Shown here: one piece after another, positions 35,053-46,642 of the stretch
Layout: every line of letters begins with the position of its first letter
Position numbering within the stretch: position 1 is the first letter of the stretch
From: Pagrus major
Lineage: Eukaryota; Chordata; Actinopteri; Spariformes; Sparidae
Assembly (NCBI RefSeq): GCF_040436345.1
Contig: NC_133236.1
Span: 13,942,443 to 14,006,442 of the forward strand
Reading direction: 5' to 3'
DNA length: 64,000 bases
Program-made: the position numbers and the translations under genes
The notes under the pieces: generated by a model
Database searches by the model: none
Seen by the model: the letters and a program-made list of their open reading frames with translations, nothing else
What the model was told of the DNA's origin: nothing

Positions 35053-35948
35053 AAGGGGAATAAAAGTCAACTTCCTCTTTGTGAAGTTAAAAGAAATATA
35101 CAGTATATAAGTTTATTGCTAAGTCTTGTAACATAACAGTACATTCTGAAATTAAATATAAGCTAGAGACCATCTTGCATTGGTAGGCTCGTAAACATGT
35201 TCACGTTTCGACCCATGACTACGCATTAGTGATTACTACATTGTCACAGGAGTACTGGGCACTCGTGGCTTGGACCACATCCATCTTTGAACTCGGCCTT
35301 CATTTTATTCTCATCTACACACCTGAGAAGTTTCATGACTGCATCTAACACAGTTGTGATGCTATCGTGTTAGCACAGTCTGCCCACAGACAGACAGGCA
35401 GACATATTGAAAATAATGACAGTTGTATTTGAGCAGATGGGGATGATTGGAACTGGGTTACACTGACCCACAACTTAAAATGTGAAACAGTTAATCACCA
35501 ACAATGACTTTTGCTGTTTTCTATTTCATAAATTCCACAAGCTCACACTATTATAAAGTGGCCAGTTGTATCGTCTAATGTAATGGTAGCACTGCAGCAA
35601 CAGCTAAAAGATTTAAAGCACTATTTGTAAGAAAAGCAGATTTGTGAGTCTCATTCCCAACTCATCAAGTACTGACACTTTGGGATGTAGGTTCGGTTGG
35701 CCGCCATCCCAAAGTGTCAGTATTTGACGACTTGGAATAAAGACTCAAAATAATTACTTTTCCGACAAATCGGATTTTTAAAGACAATGATAAAAATAAT
35801 TTCTTACTGCTAAAGGTCCTCCCAACATTTGATGGATCCAGCTTCTCAATTGTGGGTGTTAGCTGATTTTTTTTTTACTCATTTTACAAAATAGTACCTT
35901 GAATGTCTTTGTCTATTTTGGAAACAGCCAACAGTACGAATGCTATTT
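35053..35948. other. Type II-like remnant and unique sequence
   Basis: 35053-35350 resembles the type II flank (same ACTTCCTCTTTGT and CTCGGCCTTCATTTT strings) with part of the hAT-related arm deleted. 35350-35860 is found once only and has no gene. It includes a 16-bp inverted repeat (CTGACACTTTGGGATG at 35672-35687 and its complement at 35704-35719). From about 35870 the gene B upstream spacer returns until the LINE. Confidence 0.5.
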
Positions 35949-36374
35949 AGTTTTAGTTTTAGTTTTATTTATTTTGCACAATTAAAAAAAGAAAAATACA
36001 CAAAGAATGACAAAGAATACAAATAACATACAGTGCAGGGAGAGGCAGAAAACCCAGTGGGCTTATTTGAAGCCTCCACCTAAATAATGTTAAAATTTCA
36101 CAATGTTATAAGGAAACACAAAATTAACATACAAAAAATCATATGACTACATAAAAGTGATAACAAGCTAATAGTAACAAATTATATATAATAACAACAA
36201 AATAATAACATCAATGTAAAAGCAGAGAATGTGAGTGTGTAAATGTATGAGTGTGTGTGTGTGTGTGTGTGTGTGTCCGTGAAGGGAATATTGGTTTATA
36301 CACCTAATTTATTAATTCCTAGAGCATGTGTGAATCAAAGTAAAACACGAAGACATGGACAACAATACATAAAA

Positions 36375-38767
36375 TCATTTAACAACAGTTAAATGATCTT
36401 TTAAGTTTCTTTTGTAGCATTTTATAGAGGAACAGTTTTTTGCCAGATGGGAAAAGCCATTCCATAATTTGGTACCCCTAAATCTTATTGAAAATTGACC
36501 TCTGCAAGTAAGAAATTTAGGAGGATGAAGATCTGAAGATTGATAAGTTGAATAGTAATGGACCTGTGAATTTGCTTTAAAGTAAGTCTTGAAATGCTCA
36601 GGAATATTCCCTTCACTTGAATGTATCTTATTAATAAAAACACATATTTGAGAAATATTGATATCGTAAATAGTAAGAATTTGTAGTTTTTGAAATAGAG
36701 GAGCAGATGAGATGTGTGACTCTGATCGAGTTGCAATTCTAACAAAATGTTTCTGGAGGACCAAGATTTTGTAGAGAGTAGTAGGAAAAGTGAAGTGTAT
36801 GGGCTGTCGTCCTCAAAAGGTGTCAGCGTGTAGTATGTTGATAAAAGAAATTCTGCGGAGGCAAGGCTGGGTAAATATGACAGAGCAATCTTTATTGAAA
36901 CAGATCTCAAGCCAGCGTCCGAACCAGAGTGTGCACTCCCTGGTATTCTCAAATCTCGGCAAAGTAATGCCCAAAATGCTTTGCCCTCTGCTCTATCAGA
37001 ACTCCTCTCTGACCCTCAGTCTTAGGAGATCAACCAAAATCACCCCCGTTCTCTGGTGTGCAGGTCCTTTTTAGAGTTCATTTGCTCATGCCCGCCTGTT
37101 TTCTCTAATTGTTTGCTTTTGGGACACTGAGAGCCCTTCTATCCTGTGGGAAAAGAATAGGTCTACATAACATCTCTCTCTCAAGGGAATATGTGTACGT
37201 GGAGGTGTGTGTGTGACTATATTGATGTTATCTAAAGTTGACCTGCTAGTCTCTCTATACTTAGATGAAAATGTATACATCGAATCAATCTTGAACCTCT
37301 GAACTGGTCAGTCCTAAGTGTGGGCCTCTTCCTTTAGCTATTCTCTGACGCACACTACAGGACTAATATGTTGTTCTCCTGGACATGAGACCTCTACCTT
37401 GTCCCCTTCCCACATTTACTTAAAGGGAAGCATCTGGTCCTGTCCCATCCTGTCCTGCCACTCAGAGCTCAGGAGGTATAAGAAACACTCAGACACTACA
37501 AAAGTACTCGCCCAAACTATATTACAATATGAAAGATAGGGATAAATTAAACTGTAATAAAGAGTAAGGAGACAGTTTGTGGTGACAAGATGACTGACCC
37601 TCCTTATTTATTTTTCTGCTAACCCAGTCAGTTTGTTCTCTCCAACTCAAATCTTCATCAACAATAATTCCCAGGAATCTTGTAGATGACACTTGAGGTA
37701 TCTCAACAGACTCAACTGTAATTTTAGATAAATCCTTAGAATATGATTTTTTGCCACTGAAAATGATAAAGTTAGATTTTTTTATATTCAAAGATAATTT
37801 ATTTAATCTGAACCATGCAGCGTAGGCAGTTAAACCAACATTAGCATCCTTAATCAGTGAACTGAAATTTGAATGAGAGAGAACTAGAGTTGTATCATCT
37901 GCAAACATTATTGGAGAAAGGACATTGGAGACATTAGACAAATCATTAATATATATGAGGAATAATAATGGTCCCAGAATGGATCCCTGCGGAACCCCAC
38001 AGAGTAGTCTGGCTTTGTTGGAATAACAACCCTTAACACAAACAAACTGTCTTCTGTTGGAAACATAATTTTTTAACCATTTTACCGTAGTGTCATGAAA
38101 ACCGTATTTATACATCTTTTCCAGTAAAATATTATGATTTACTGTATCAAAAGCTTTTGAAAAGTCTATGAAAATACTACAAGTAAATTCATTATTTTCA
38201 AGTGCAGAAGTTACTTTGTCAACCAGGTGAAGCAGAGCCATATAAGTGGAGTGTTTTTTCCGGAAACCATAGTGGTGTTTGTAAAGAATTGAATTAGAAT
38301 CTAAATGAAAAAGAATCCTTTTGTATATAATTTTTTCTAATATTTTTGAAAAACATGGCAAAATAGATATGGGTCTATAGTTATTAAAACAACATGGATC
38401 ATCAGCTTTAAACAGAGGAATAACTTTGGCAACTTTTAAATCCTCTGGTACAACGCCTGTTTTCAAGGACAGAGAAAATATGTGAGCAAGTGGCTGCAGT
38501 ATTGACTGTTTTACCTGTTTGACAAGGAATGCAGTAATATTGTCATGAACAGCTGAAAAGTGTTTTTAGTTCATCAATTATGTCACTTATTTCTTGGATA
38601 TCAGGGGACTTAAAAGAAATAATAGGAAAATGTCTCGGAATAAAATCCAGTGGCTTACCATGACATGCAGATATTTTGTTAGCTAATTCATAACCAATAT
38701 TAACAAAAAAATCACTACATTTTTGAGCTATATCGAAAGGATTTTTCAGATAATTTTCACCATCCAA
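36375..38767 (-). pseudogene. LINE B reverse transcriptase, interrupted
   Basis: The frame 38466-37522 shows NNYRPISILPCFSKILEKII (fingers), GFRKKHSTYMALL, motif A FIDFSKAFDTVNH, motif B GVPQGSILGPLLFLIYIND, motif C FADDTTLV with the catalytic Asp pair, LNIKKSNFIIF and FLGIIVDEDLSW. An N-terminal piece lies at 38767-38543 in another frame, so there is at least one frame change near 38540. The frame also shifts near 37560, before the conserved end. After the nested LTR the C-terminal piece continues as LQKHFVRIA...FRGTKLWNGFSHLAKN...YKRNLKDHL, the usual end of this protein. Confidence 0.75.
36821..37500 (-). mobile_element. Solo LTR, endogenous-retrovirus-like (fossil)
   Basis: About 680 bp. 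On the minus strand it begins TGTAGTGTCTG and ends CGCTGACA, with AATAAAG (plus 36891-36896) about 70 bases before the end, as in a U3-R-U5 layout. Flanks AAAGG/AAAGT suggest a 4-5 bp target duplication. It splits the LINE B C-terminal region, so it is younger than that LINE. No internal genes. Confidence 0.6.
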
Positions 38768-38952
38768 AAAGACTGAAGGTAGCTATGGGACAGTTTTTTC
38801 TCTTTGCAACAACTGATTTGTTACTTTCCACGTGGTTTTAATATCCTTTGAACACCTCTTACATTTTTCACTGGAATATTTCTTTTTTGCAGATCTAATG
38901 GAATGAATATATTTATTTCTATAGGATTTATAAATACCATGAATAAGAGGAG

Positions 38953-39721
38953 TGTCAGGCCTAGGCTTGGAAGGAGGACTCAGGAGCAGAATTAGGACAA
39001 TTAGAGCAGGCTTTTATTGTGAAATTTGTTTTCTTTACTTGAACTCTTAAGCAAGGTGACAAACAAATAGGCTATAAATCACAATATCTAATCTGCAGGC
39101 TGAGAAAACAAGAAACAGCACAACAACAAAATGAGGCAAAACAACCTCAAAGAAAAAGGATAAGGAAACAGAAAATCACTCCTGAGGAGGCAAAGAAAAG
39201 GACTAAGAACTAAACTACTCTGGCTCACTCGGCTATGAAAACTTATAACAAAAAATCACTCCAATCGGAAGAAGAAGAAAAGGCTATAAACATAAATTAC
39301 TCTCTCGACTGACTATGAAAATGAATGAAACAAAAGAGGCACTTCACCGGAGGCAAACAAATGGCTATGAACTAGACTTTAAATACGCTGAGAAAAATTA
39401 CAAACAAAAGTCACTCACTTAAGAGGATCAAGAAAAGAAATACAAACTTTGATTCTTGGCGTGAACAACACTGTGAATGAGAGCTGGGGTGCGTGACGAA
39501 TACAACACTCTGGCACAGAACAAAGGGAGACGCAGACTATAAGACACATCAGGTAAGGGAACACAGGTGGAAACAATTAGGGATTAGGGGCGACGTCAGA
39601 CTGGTGGTACATGAGGAATGGCAAGTGACCTGAAATGAGAGGAGAGTTACTTTTCAAAATAAAATAGGAAGTTCACAAGACACAAAACCCAGGACAAGAC
39701 ACCCCTCACCGCAGTGTGACA
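38953..39721 (-). mobile_element. Solo LTR, Gypsy-like (fossil)
   Basis: 769 bp, TGTCAGG...GTGTGACA, with a perfect 5-bp duplication AGGAG (38948-38952, 39722-39726). Poly(A) signal on the minus strand near 39013. Same family as 27680-28407 but clearly diverged from it. It sits between the endonuclease and polymerase parts of LINE B. Confidence 0.72.
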
Positions 39722-39745
39722 AGGAGTAGGATTTGAGACATATTT

Positions 39746-40894
39746 TCAGTATAGTTTATTCTTTTTCCTCAACAGCTTCAACAAATCAACCGTAAACCAA
39801 AGCTTATTGAAGTCTTGACTGTATTTCCTGGTAGAACTTCCAATTGGAAAACATTCATTAAAATTAAAGCTAATAACTTTCATAAAATGTTGATATGCAA
39901 ACTCAGCATTATTTTCCTCATATAGGTCATCCCAAGAAATACTGGCAAGCTTGTCTTTAAATTTTGAAATATTTGACTTGCTCATAATTCTTCTGTGCAT
40001 TGTTTTCTTGGTATGTTTAGCTCTATTAACCTTGATTAGAGAGTACTGGAATATGGGAAAATGGTCTGACAAGTCTAAATAATAGACCCCAGATTTCATT
40101 CATTCACTCAAAGAGTTAGTTAAGATGTTATCAATCAAAGTTGCTGAATTGTCTTTAACTCGTGTAGATGTATAAATAAGAGGGAAAAAGTAACTAGAAT
40201 AAAGAATATTGAGAAAATCCCCAGTAAGGGTATCTGATTTATATTTAAAGAGATTTATATTGAAATCTCCTAAAATGTAACAGAGTTTATCCTCATTGTT
40301 TATCAGATTAAGAGAATTTGACAAACTTTCATTAAAATCTTTGATGATAGAGTCAGGTGGGCGATAAATAACACCAACAACAACATTCTTTCCACCAGAG
40401 ACACCAGAGAGCTCTACAAAAACAGATTCTACCTCAGCCCCATCAGACTTTAGAGAGAGATCATCCCTAATTTTAAATTCATAGTCACCATTGATAAACA
40501 GAGATACTCCGCCTCCCGATCTATTCTCTCTTACGTAGTGAACCGAATTATATTTAGGTAATTTAAAAATGTCTCTAGAGTCCTCTGTAAGCCATGTTTC
40601 TGATAAAGCAATAACAGAAAAATCGTGTTTAAGTGAAGATAGATAATGAATGAATTTGTCATAGTTGCTGGAAAGACTTCTTATATTCAGATGAAAAGTA
40701 GAGAATATATTAGGAGGCATAGAAACACACAAGTCATTAAACTGAGTGTCATTATAAAAACTACAAATGTTAGAGGCATCAAATGATGAAAAAAAATGTA
40801 GGTCTGGGTCAACATCAAAATTGTAAGAGTCAATAGTTGAGGGATCAAAGGGCTTAAAAATCTGGCCTTCAAAATCAGGTTTGTTGTAGTCCAT
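39746..40894 (-). pseudogene. LINE B apurinic endonuclease region, one in-frame stop
   Basis: The frame from 40894 shows the endonuclease signatures FSTFHLNIRSLSSNYD, VIALSETWL, GGGVSLFI, GVIYRPPD, YILGDFNINL and, after one in-frame stop at 40100-40102, LDLSDHFPIF. The stop falls between two conserved blocks and the frame continues unchanged, so it is a point mutation in an otherwise well-kept domain. The enzyme would nick target DNA to prime reverse transcription. Confidence 0.75.
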
Positions 40895-40992
40895 AGTGTG
40901 TGTAAGGAATAATGTCCTGTAGGTATATAGTTAAATAATCAAAATACTAAAAAATGTCTAATGGTGGAGATTAATGAGCCAAACTCTGAGCG

Positions 40993-41340
40993 TTTTTACA
41001 CAATGATCATCTTGTTTCTTATAAAATTGTTATTTTGACCGTTTTTCTGATGCTTTATAGACCAAATGATTCATCTATTGATGGAGGAAATGCCAGAATT
41101 GAATAATTTCCAAAGTGCTGCTTTACCAGAGACACAAGTACATTGAGAAACAGAAAGAAATAGGAAGAGTGTTCATTTAATAAAGTGATCACCAACACAC
41201 ATTATTTAGATCTACTTAATATAAACATTTACCTCTGACTTAATGAAAAACAATGTTCTTGATAATCATCACCAATAAAATGACAAGCACATGTTCACTT
41301 AAATAATACCACAAAACAGAGATGGTCTTTTGTAATGCAG
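40993..41340. other. Unit spacer upstream of LINE B
   Basis: Ordinary array spacer (the 880-1215 part of the unit) resuming after the LINE, with no gene. The matching gene B last exon is missing from this unit, apparently lost with the 35053-35948 rearrangement. Confidence 0.6.
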
Positions 41341-41516
41341 CTTTATTCAGCAGGATAGTTTTCACTATCAAGCAATTTTACATTTTTCAACATCAGTTGG
41401 AGCTGTGACTAAAGTCACTACATCTCAAGGGCTTCATGTTTACTAATCCAATTATTTCTTGCTTTGCAAAGCAGAAAGATATAGCTCAAACTATATCTTC
41501 AAAATCAAGAACATAC

Positions 41517-42485
41517 TCAGTCTTGATAGTATAGCTTCCATTTGTCGTCAACCACTTCATCTTCGGGTGTTCTACATGTGCAATCGCAGTTTAATCTATT
41601 CTGGGATCTTTCCACACTGTTTGCATACCAAGTTAGAGAAGGGGGAACAAAAGAGAGGAATCAGTTAGTTAAATTATCAACAGAGGTCGATCAACAGAAT
41701 CTTAATTGACAAATATTCAATAATTGAATAATTTTGCAATAATTTTTAAAGCAAAATCTGACAGAAATTCACTGATTCCAGCTTCTGAAATGTGTCGACT
41801 TGCTTCTTTACCCTCTATTATATCATCGTGAATTTAGATGGGTTGGACAAAGTAAGGTACTTGAAGACATCAACTTGGGATCTGGTAAATACTGATGCTT
41901 GCTATGTTTGATAGGTTTGAGGCATTTCACAGACTTTTTATTTCTTTTATTTGACTGTTTGAAATCAACAGAAAATATTCAGTAATACTTACGTTGGAGG
42001 TGGAGGTGGAGGTGGAGGTGGAGGTGTAGGTGGAGGTGGAGGTGGAAGTGGAAGTCCTACAGGGGAAAAAAAATGAAAATGACATAAATAAACATCAGTA
42101 TATTATTATCATATTTGAACATCTTTGCATTTAGAACATTAATGATGCTCTCTTTACTTAGTTTTAGGTTTATTATCTGAGATGCCAGGACTAAATAAAA
42201 CATTTTAGCTAAACACAGAACTAAATGAAGTTGTATGTAGTCAGTTAGTACAGTCAAGTGTGATTTGTTGATCTCAGACTAAAGTAGCCTGCTGTTTGTG
42301 TAAATCAGAGGTCAATCTGTTAACATCAACACAGTATGTAGGAACACTTGTGACTTGCCGCCTCTTTTGCCACCACTGCAATTACTGCCAGCGCCGCGAC
42401 AACCACCAGTTTGAGGGGCACTCTCCCCGGGTTCAGCCATGAGGACGACCAGCGTCAACACCACAAAGATCATAACACACTTCAT
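41517..42485 (-). CDS. Proline-repeat variant of the piscidin-like precursor, gene A copy 6
   Basis: 96 residues: exon 2 42359-42485, exon 3 41993-42056, last exon 41517-41616. Signal as in copy 1. The loop is CRGAGSNC followed by SGGKRGG. Exon 3 is 64 nt instead of 16, built from CCTCCA hexamers; the 48 extra bases keep the frame and the exon reads LPLPPPPPPTPPPPPPPPPP, joining to Thr. Its acceptor (CCCTGTAG) and donor (CAAC|GTAAGT) are good. The last exon has the 39-nt Cys-rich extension (NRLNCDCTCRTPE) also seen in copy 4. The dibasic NGRK/R site is absent. The GC donor is present and the poly(A) signal is at 41342-41347. The proline repeat sits where copy 4 has NAGT. It may form an extended polyproline stretch; function unknown. 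Confidence 0.74.
41993..42056 (-). repeat. In-frame (CCTCCA)n minisatellite forming exon 3
   Basis: Plus strand: GGTGGA-type hexamers with single changes (GTAGGT, GAAGTG), filling exon 3 of gene A copy 6 from splice site to splice site. Length 64 = 16 + 48, so the phase of the normal 16-nt exon is kept. Confidence 0.85.
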
Positions 42486-42619
42486 CCTGAGGAACAAATC
42501 ACAGTGGCCACATCCAGAATCATTCACTGCCTTCATTCTCCAGTGTCAAAGCTCATCACATCTCATCTAAAAGACTTTGCATTTATTAAAGTAACATCAG
42601 GATTAAATTGACTGCTCAC

Positions 42620-42746
42620 CTTTCCACAGCTTGTTTGTCAGAACCAAAAAAAAACTGGTGTCACAGAATGCAAAGTGAGCACTGTGAGATCTAGAGGTGA
42701 TGTGTACGTCTTTGCTGAGCAGTCGTGAGTTACCCGTCTCTTTATA
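42620..42746 (-). promoter_or_regulatory. Gene A copy 6 TATA box and exon 1
   Basis: TATAAAG at 42740-42746 (minus strand); exon 1 to the GTGAGC donor at 42620. Small substitutions within exon 1 (CACAGAATGCAAAG on the plus strand). Confidence 0.66.
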
Positions 42747-43098
42747 AGGATGGAGACGGAATAATCTTATCCAGTCATTCTGTATTTCTCAATGTGTTTT
42801 GCAATGTTGAGTTCTCCACATGGACGACAAGATGTTGATCTAATCTCACTTTGTCATGACGGGACATTTCACTGTCCTCACAGTCACACAAAGTTACACA
42901 ACACTACTTATCATCCCCCGGCTCTATGGCCTCACAAAATGTGACCATAAGAAGTTCTGTCCTATAACTGTTTATATGACTAAAAAGACAATGCATGATG
43001 TTTTTGCTAAGACAAGAAGCAATTTATTTATATCAGCAAAATATCATCATTTAAAACAACAGGCACAAAACAGAGACAGCCTTTTTGTAATGCACCTT

Positions 43099-43334
43099 TT
43101 TATTCAGCAGGAATGTTTTCAACATCAAGCAATTTTACATTTTTCTAAATCAATGGGAGCTGTTCCTGAGATCACAACACACATCTCAAGGGCTTCATGT
43201 TTACCCATCCAATTATTTCTTGCTTTGCAATGCACAAAGATATAGCTGAATCAATGTTTTCAAAAAGGCCACTGTTCACTCAAAAGAGAAGCTGAGACTG
43301 ATCGTTGTCCACTGTAGGTGGGGGTCTTTCCACT
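43099..43334 (-). pseudogene. Gene B remnant, copy 9, shortened end
   Basis: Last exon 43276-43334 with the same 11-base loss as copy 7. AATAAA (minus) is at 43099-43104. Confidence 0.54.
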
Positions 43335-44456
43335 CTTCTTTACCAAGTTACAGAAGAGAAAAACAAAACATTAGATCTGAAAAAAGTAGTCAAATTATCA
43401 ACAGAGAGTCAAAAATACAGCTTGATGCTTTTGCTAAAAGTCACAGTGACACTGACTAACAGCCAGACAACAGCAGCCTGCCACACAACGCAAATACACA
43501 TGACTGCATGACTTTAAAGCCACTGCATGTGTTTGAATGTTGCTTAACTGGACCTCCTTTCAAATCAGTGTGGACGTGTACAAACTGACTGACACCTCCC
43601 TTGTCCTCCTGTTAGGTTGGGACAACTTTCCCTGTGATCATTTTTTTTAGCACTTTAAGTTCTGAGGACATCATAGAAGTCAACTTACACCTGACTGAAG
43701 GTCTTATCAACCACATCAATTAGAGACACCTGTGTGGATGGACAAAGAGTGTCATCTGTACTAGAGCTGCAGAGATGAGCTGGTTACTCACCACTGAGTT
43801 TTTTTTGTCAAATTTCAAGCAAAATGTGATGATTGCAGCTTGTCAAATGAAGGAATTAGCTATTTTTTCCTCATTTTACATTTTAATACCTTGAATGTCT
43901 TTGTCTCTTTTGGAAACAGTACGAATGTCATTTACACAATGATCATCTTGTTTCACATAAAATTGTTATTTTGACTGTTGTTCTGATGCTTTATAGACCA
44001 AATGATTCATCTATTGATGGAGGAAATGCCAGAATTGAATCATTTCCAAAGTGCTGCTTTACCAGAGACACAAGTACATTCAGAAACAGAAAGAAATAGG
44101 AAGAGTGTTCATTTAATAAACTGATCACACCAACACACACATTATTTAGATCTACTTAATATAAACATTTACCTCTGACTTAATGAAAAACAATGTTCTT
44201 GATCATCATCACCAATAAAATTACAAGCACATGTTCACTTAAATAACACCACAAAACAGAGACGGTCTTTTGTAATGCAGCTTTATTCAGCAGGATAGTT
44301 TTCACTATCAAGCAATTTTAAATTTTTCAACATCAGTTGGAGCTGTGACTAAAGTCACTACATCTCAAAGACTTCATGTTTACTCATCCAATTATTTCTT
44401 GCTTTGCAAAGCACAAAGATATAACTCAAACTATATCTTCAAAATCAAGAACAGAC

Positions 44457-45336
44457 TCAGTCTTGATCGTATCGCCTCAATTTATCGTCGGCCACTTCAT
44501 CTTGGGATCTTTCCACACTGTTTGCATACCAAGTTAGAGAAGGGGGAACAAAAGAGAGGAATCAGTTAGTTAAATTATCAACAGAGGTCGATCAACAGAA
44601 TCTTAATTGTCAAATATTCAATAATTGAATAATTTTGCAATCATTTTTCAAGCAAAATCTGACAGAAATTCACTGATTCCAGCTTCTGAAATGTGTCGAC
44701 TTGCTTCTTTACCCTCTATTATATCACCTTGACTTTAAATGGGTTGGACAAAATAAGGTAATTGAAGACATCAACTTGGGATCTGGTTAATACTGATGCT
44801 TTCTATGTTTGACAGGTTTGAGGCATTTCACAAAGTCTTTTTATGTCTTTTATTCGTCTGTTTGAAATCAACAGAAAATATTCAGTAATACTTACCTTTT
44901 ACGTCCGTTTCCTAAAGGGACAAAAAGATGAAAATGACATAAATAAACATTAGTATAATATTATCACATTTGAAAATCTTTACATTTAGAACATTGATGC
45001 TCTCTTTACTAGTATAAGGTTTATTATCTGAGATGCCAGGACTACATAAAAGATTTTAGCTAAACACAGAACTAAATGAAGTTGTATGTAGTCAGTTAGT
45101 ACAGTCAAGTGTGATTTGTTGATCTCAGAATAAAGTAGCCTGCTGTTTGTGTAAATCAGAGGTCAATCTCTTAACATCAACACAGTTTTTAGGAACACTT
45201 GTGACTTGCCGCCTCCACTGCCACCACCGCAATTACTGTTAGCGCCGCCACAGCCTCCAGTTTGAGGAGCACTCTCCCCGGGTTCAGCCATGAGGACGAC
45301 CAGCGTCAACACCAGAAAGATCATAACACACTTCAT
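44457..45336 (-). CDS. Piscidin-like secreted peptide precursor, gene A copy 7
   Basis: 67 residues: exon 2 45210-45336, microexon 44896-44911 (NGRK), last exon 44457-44517 (VERSQDEVADDKLRRYDQD). The loop is CGGANSNC followed by GGGSGGG. Splice sites, GC donor and poly(A) signal (44282-44287) are intact. Confidence 0.78.
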
Positions 45337-45470
45337 CCTGAGGAACAAATCACAATGGCCACATCCAGAATCATTCACTGCCTTCATTCACCAGTGTCAA
45401 AGCTTATCACATCTCATCTAAAAGACTTTGCATTTATTAAAGTAACATCAGGATTAAATTGACTGCTCAC

Positions 45471-45598
45471 CTTTCCACAGCTTGTTTGTCAGAACCAAAA
45501 AAAAAACTGGTGTCACAGACAGCAAAGTGAGCACTGTGAGATCTAGAGGTGATGTGGACGTCTTTGCTGAGCAGTCGTGAGTTACCCGTCTCTTTATA
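45471..45598 (-). promoter_or_regulatory. Gene A copy 7 TATA box and exon 1
   Basis: TATAAAG at 45592-45598 (minus strand); exon 1 to the GTGAGC donor at 45471. Confidence 0.67.
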
Positions 45599-45952
45599 AG
45601 GATGGAGATGGAATAATCTTATCCAGTCATTCTGTATTTCTCAATGTGTTTTTCAAAGTCAAGTTCTGCACATGGATGACAAGATGTTGATCTAATCTCA
45701 CTTTGTCATGACGGGACATTTTACTGTCCTCACAGTCACACAAAGTTACACAACACTACTTATCATCCCCCGGCTCTTGGCCTCACAAAATGTGACCATT
45801 AGAAGTTCTGTCCTATAACTGTTTATATGACTAAAAAGACAATGCATGATGTTTTTGCTAAGACAAGAAGTAATTTATTTGTTATATCAGCAAAATATCA
45901 TCATTTAAAACAACAGGCACAAAACAGAGACAGCCTTTTTGTAAAGCACCTT

Positions 45953-46199
45953 TTTATTGAGCAGGAATGTTTTCAACATCAAGCAATTTTACATTTTTCT
46001 AAATCAATGGGAGCTGTTCCTGAGATCACAACACACATCTCAAGGGCTTCATGTTAACCCATCCAATTATTTCTTGCTTTGCAAAGCACAAAGATGTAGC
46101 TGAATCAATATTTTCAAAAAGAACACTGTTCACTCAAAAGAGCCGTCATTATGAAGCTGAGACTGATCGTTGTCCACTGTAGGTGGGGATCTTTCCACT
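45953..46199 (-). pseudogene. Gene B remnant, copy 10
   Basis: Last exon 46130-46199, open in the gene-A phase. AATAAA (minus) is at 45953-45958. The short intron variant follows, then the hAT insertion. Confidence 0.55.
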
Positions 46200-46642
46200 C
46201 TTCTTTACCAAGTTACAGAAGAGAAAAACAAAACATTAGATCTGAAAAAATAACAGACAGAGAGAGTCAAAAATGCAGCTTGATGCTTTTGTTAAAAGTG
46301 ACCAAACATCTCAGACTTCACACAGTTGAGCAACCTTGATACAATGTTTGGCGGGGAGTCTTGTTCTGACTGACACCTCCCTCGTCCTCCTGTTAGGTTG
46401 GGACAACTTTACCTGTGATCATTTTTATTAGCACATTAAGTTCTGAGGACATCATAGAAGTCAACTAACACCTGACTGAAGGTCTTATCAACCACATCAA
46501 TTACAGACACCTGTGTGGATGGACAAAGAGTGTCATCTGTACTAGAGCTGCAGAGATTAGCTGGTTACTCACCACTGAGTTTTTTTGTCAAATTTCAAGC
46601 AAAAATGCCAAATGAAGGAATTAGCTATTTTTTCCTCCTTTT

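Larger units (their letters stand above)
35949..40992 (-). mobile_element. LINE with endonuclease and reverse transcriptase (LINE B)
   Basis: Inserted in a unit spacer between CAGTACGAATGCTATTT and TTACACAATGATC. On the minus strand it ends in tandem (ACTAAA) hexamers (35949-35968). It carries an endonuclease (40894-39746), a reverse transcriptase (38767-37522) and a C-terminal part (36764-36375). Two solo LTRs (36821-37500 and 38953-39721) are nested in it; without them it is about 3.6 kb. The domain order and motifs fit the Jockey superfamily (CR1/L2-like); the exact clade is not settled. Confidence 0.78.
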
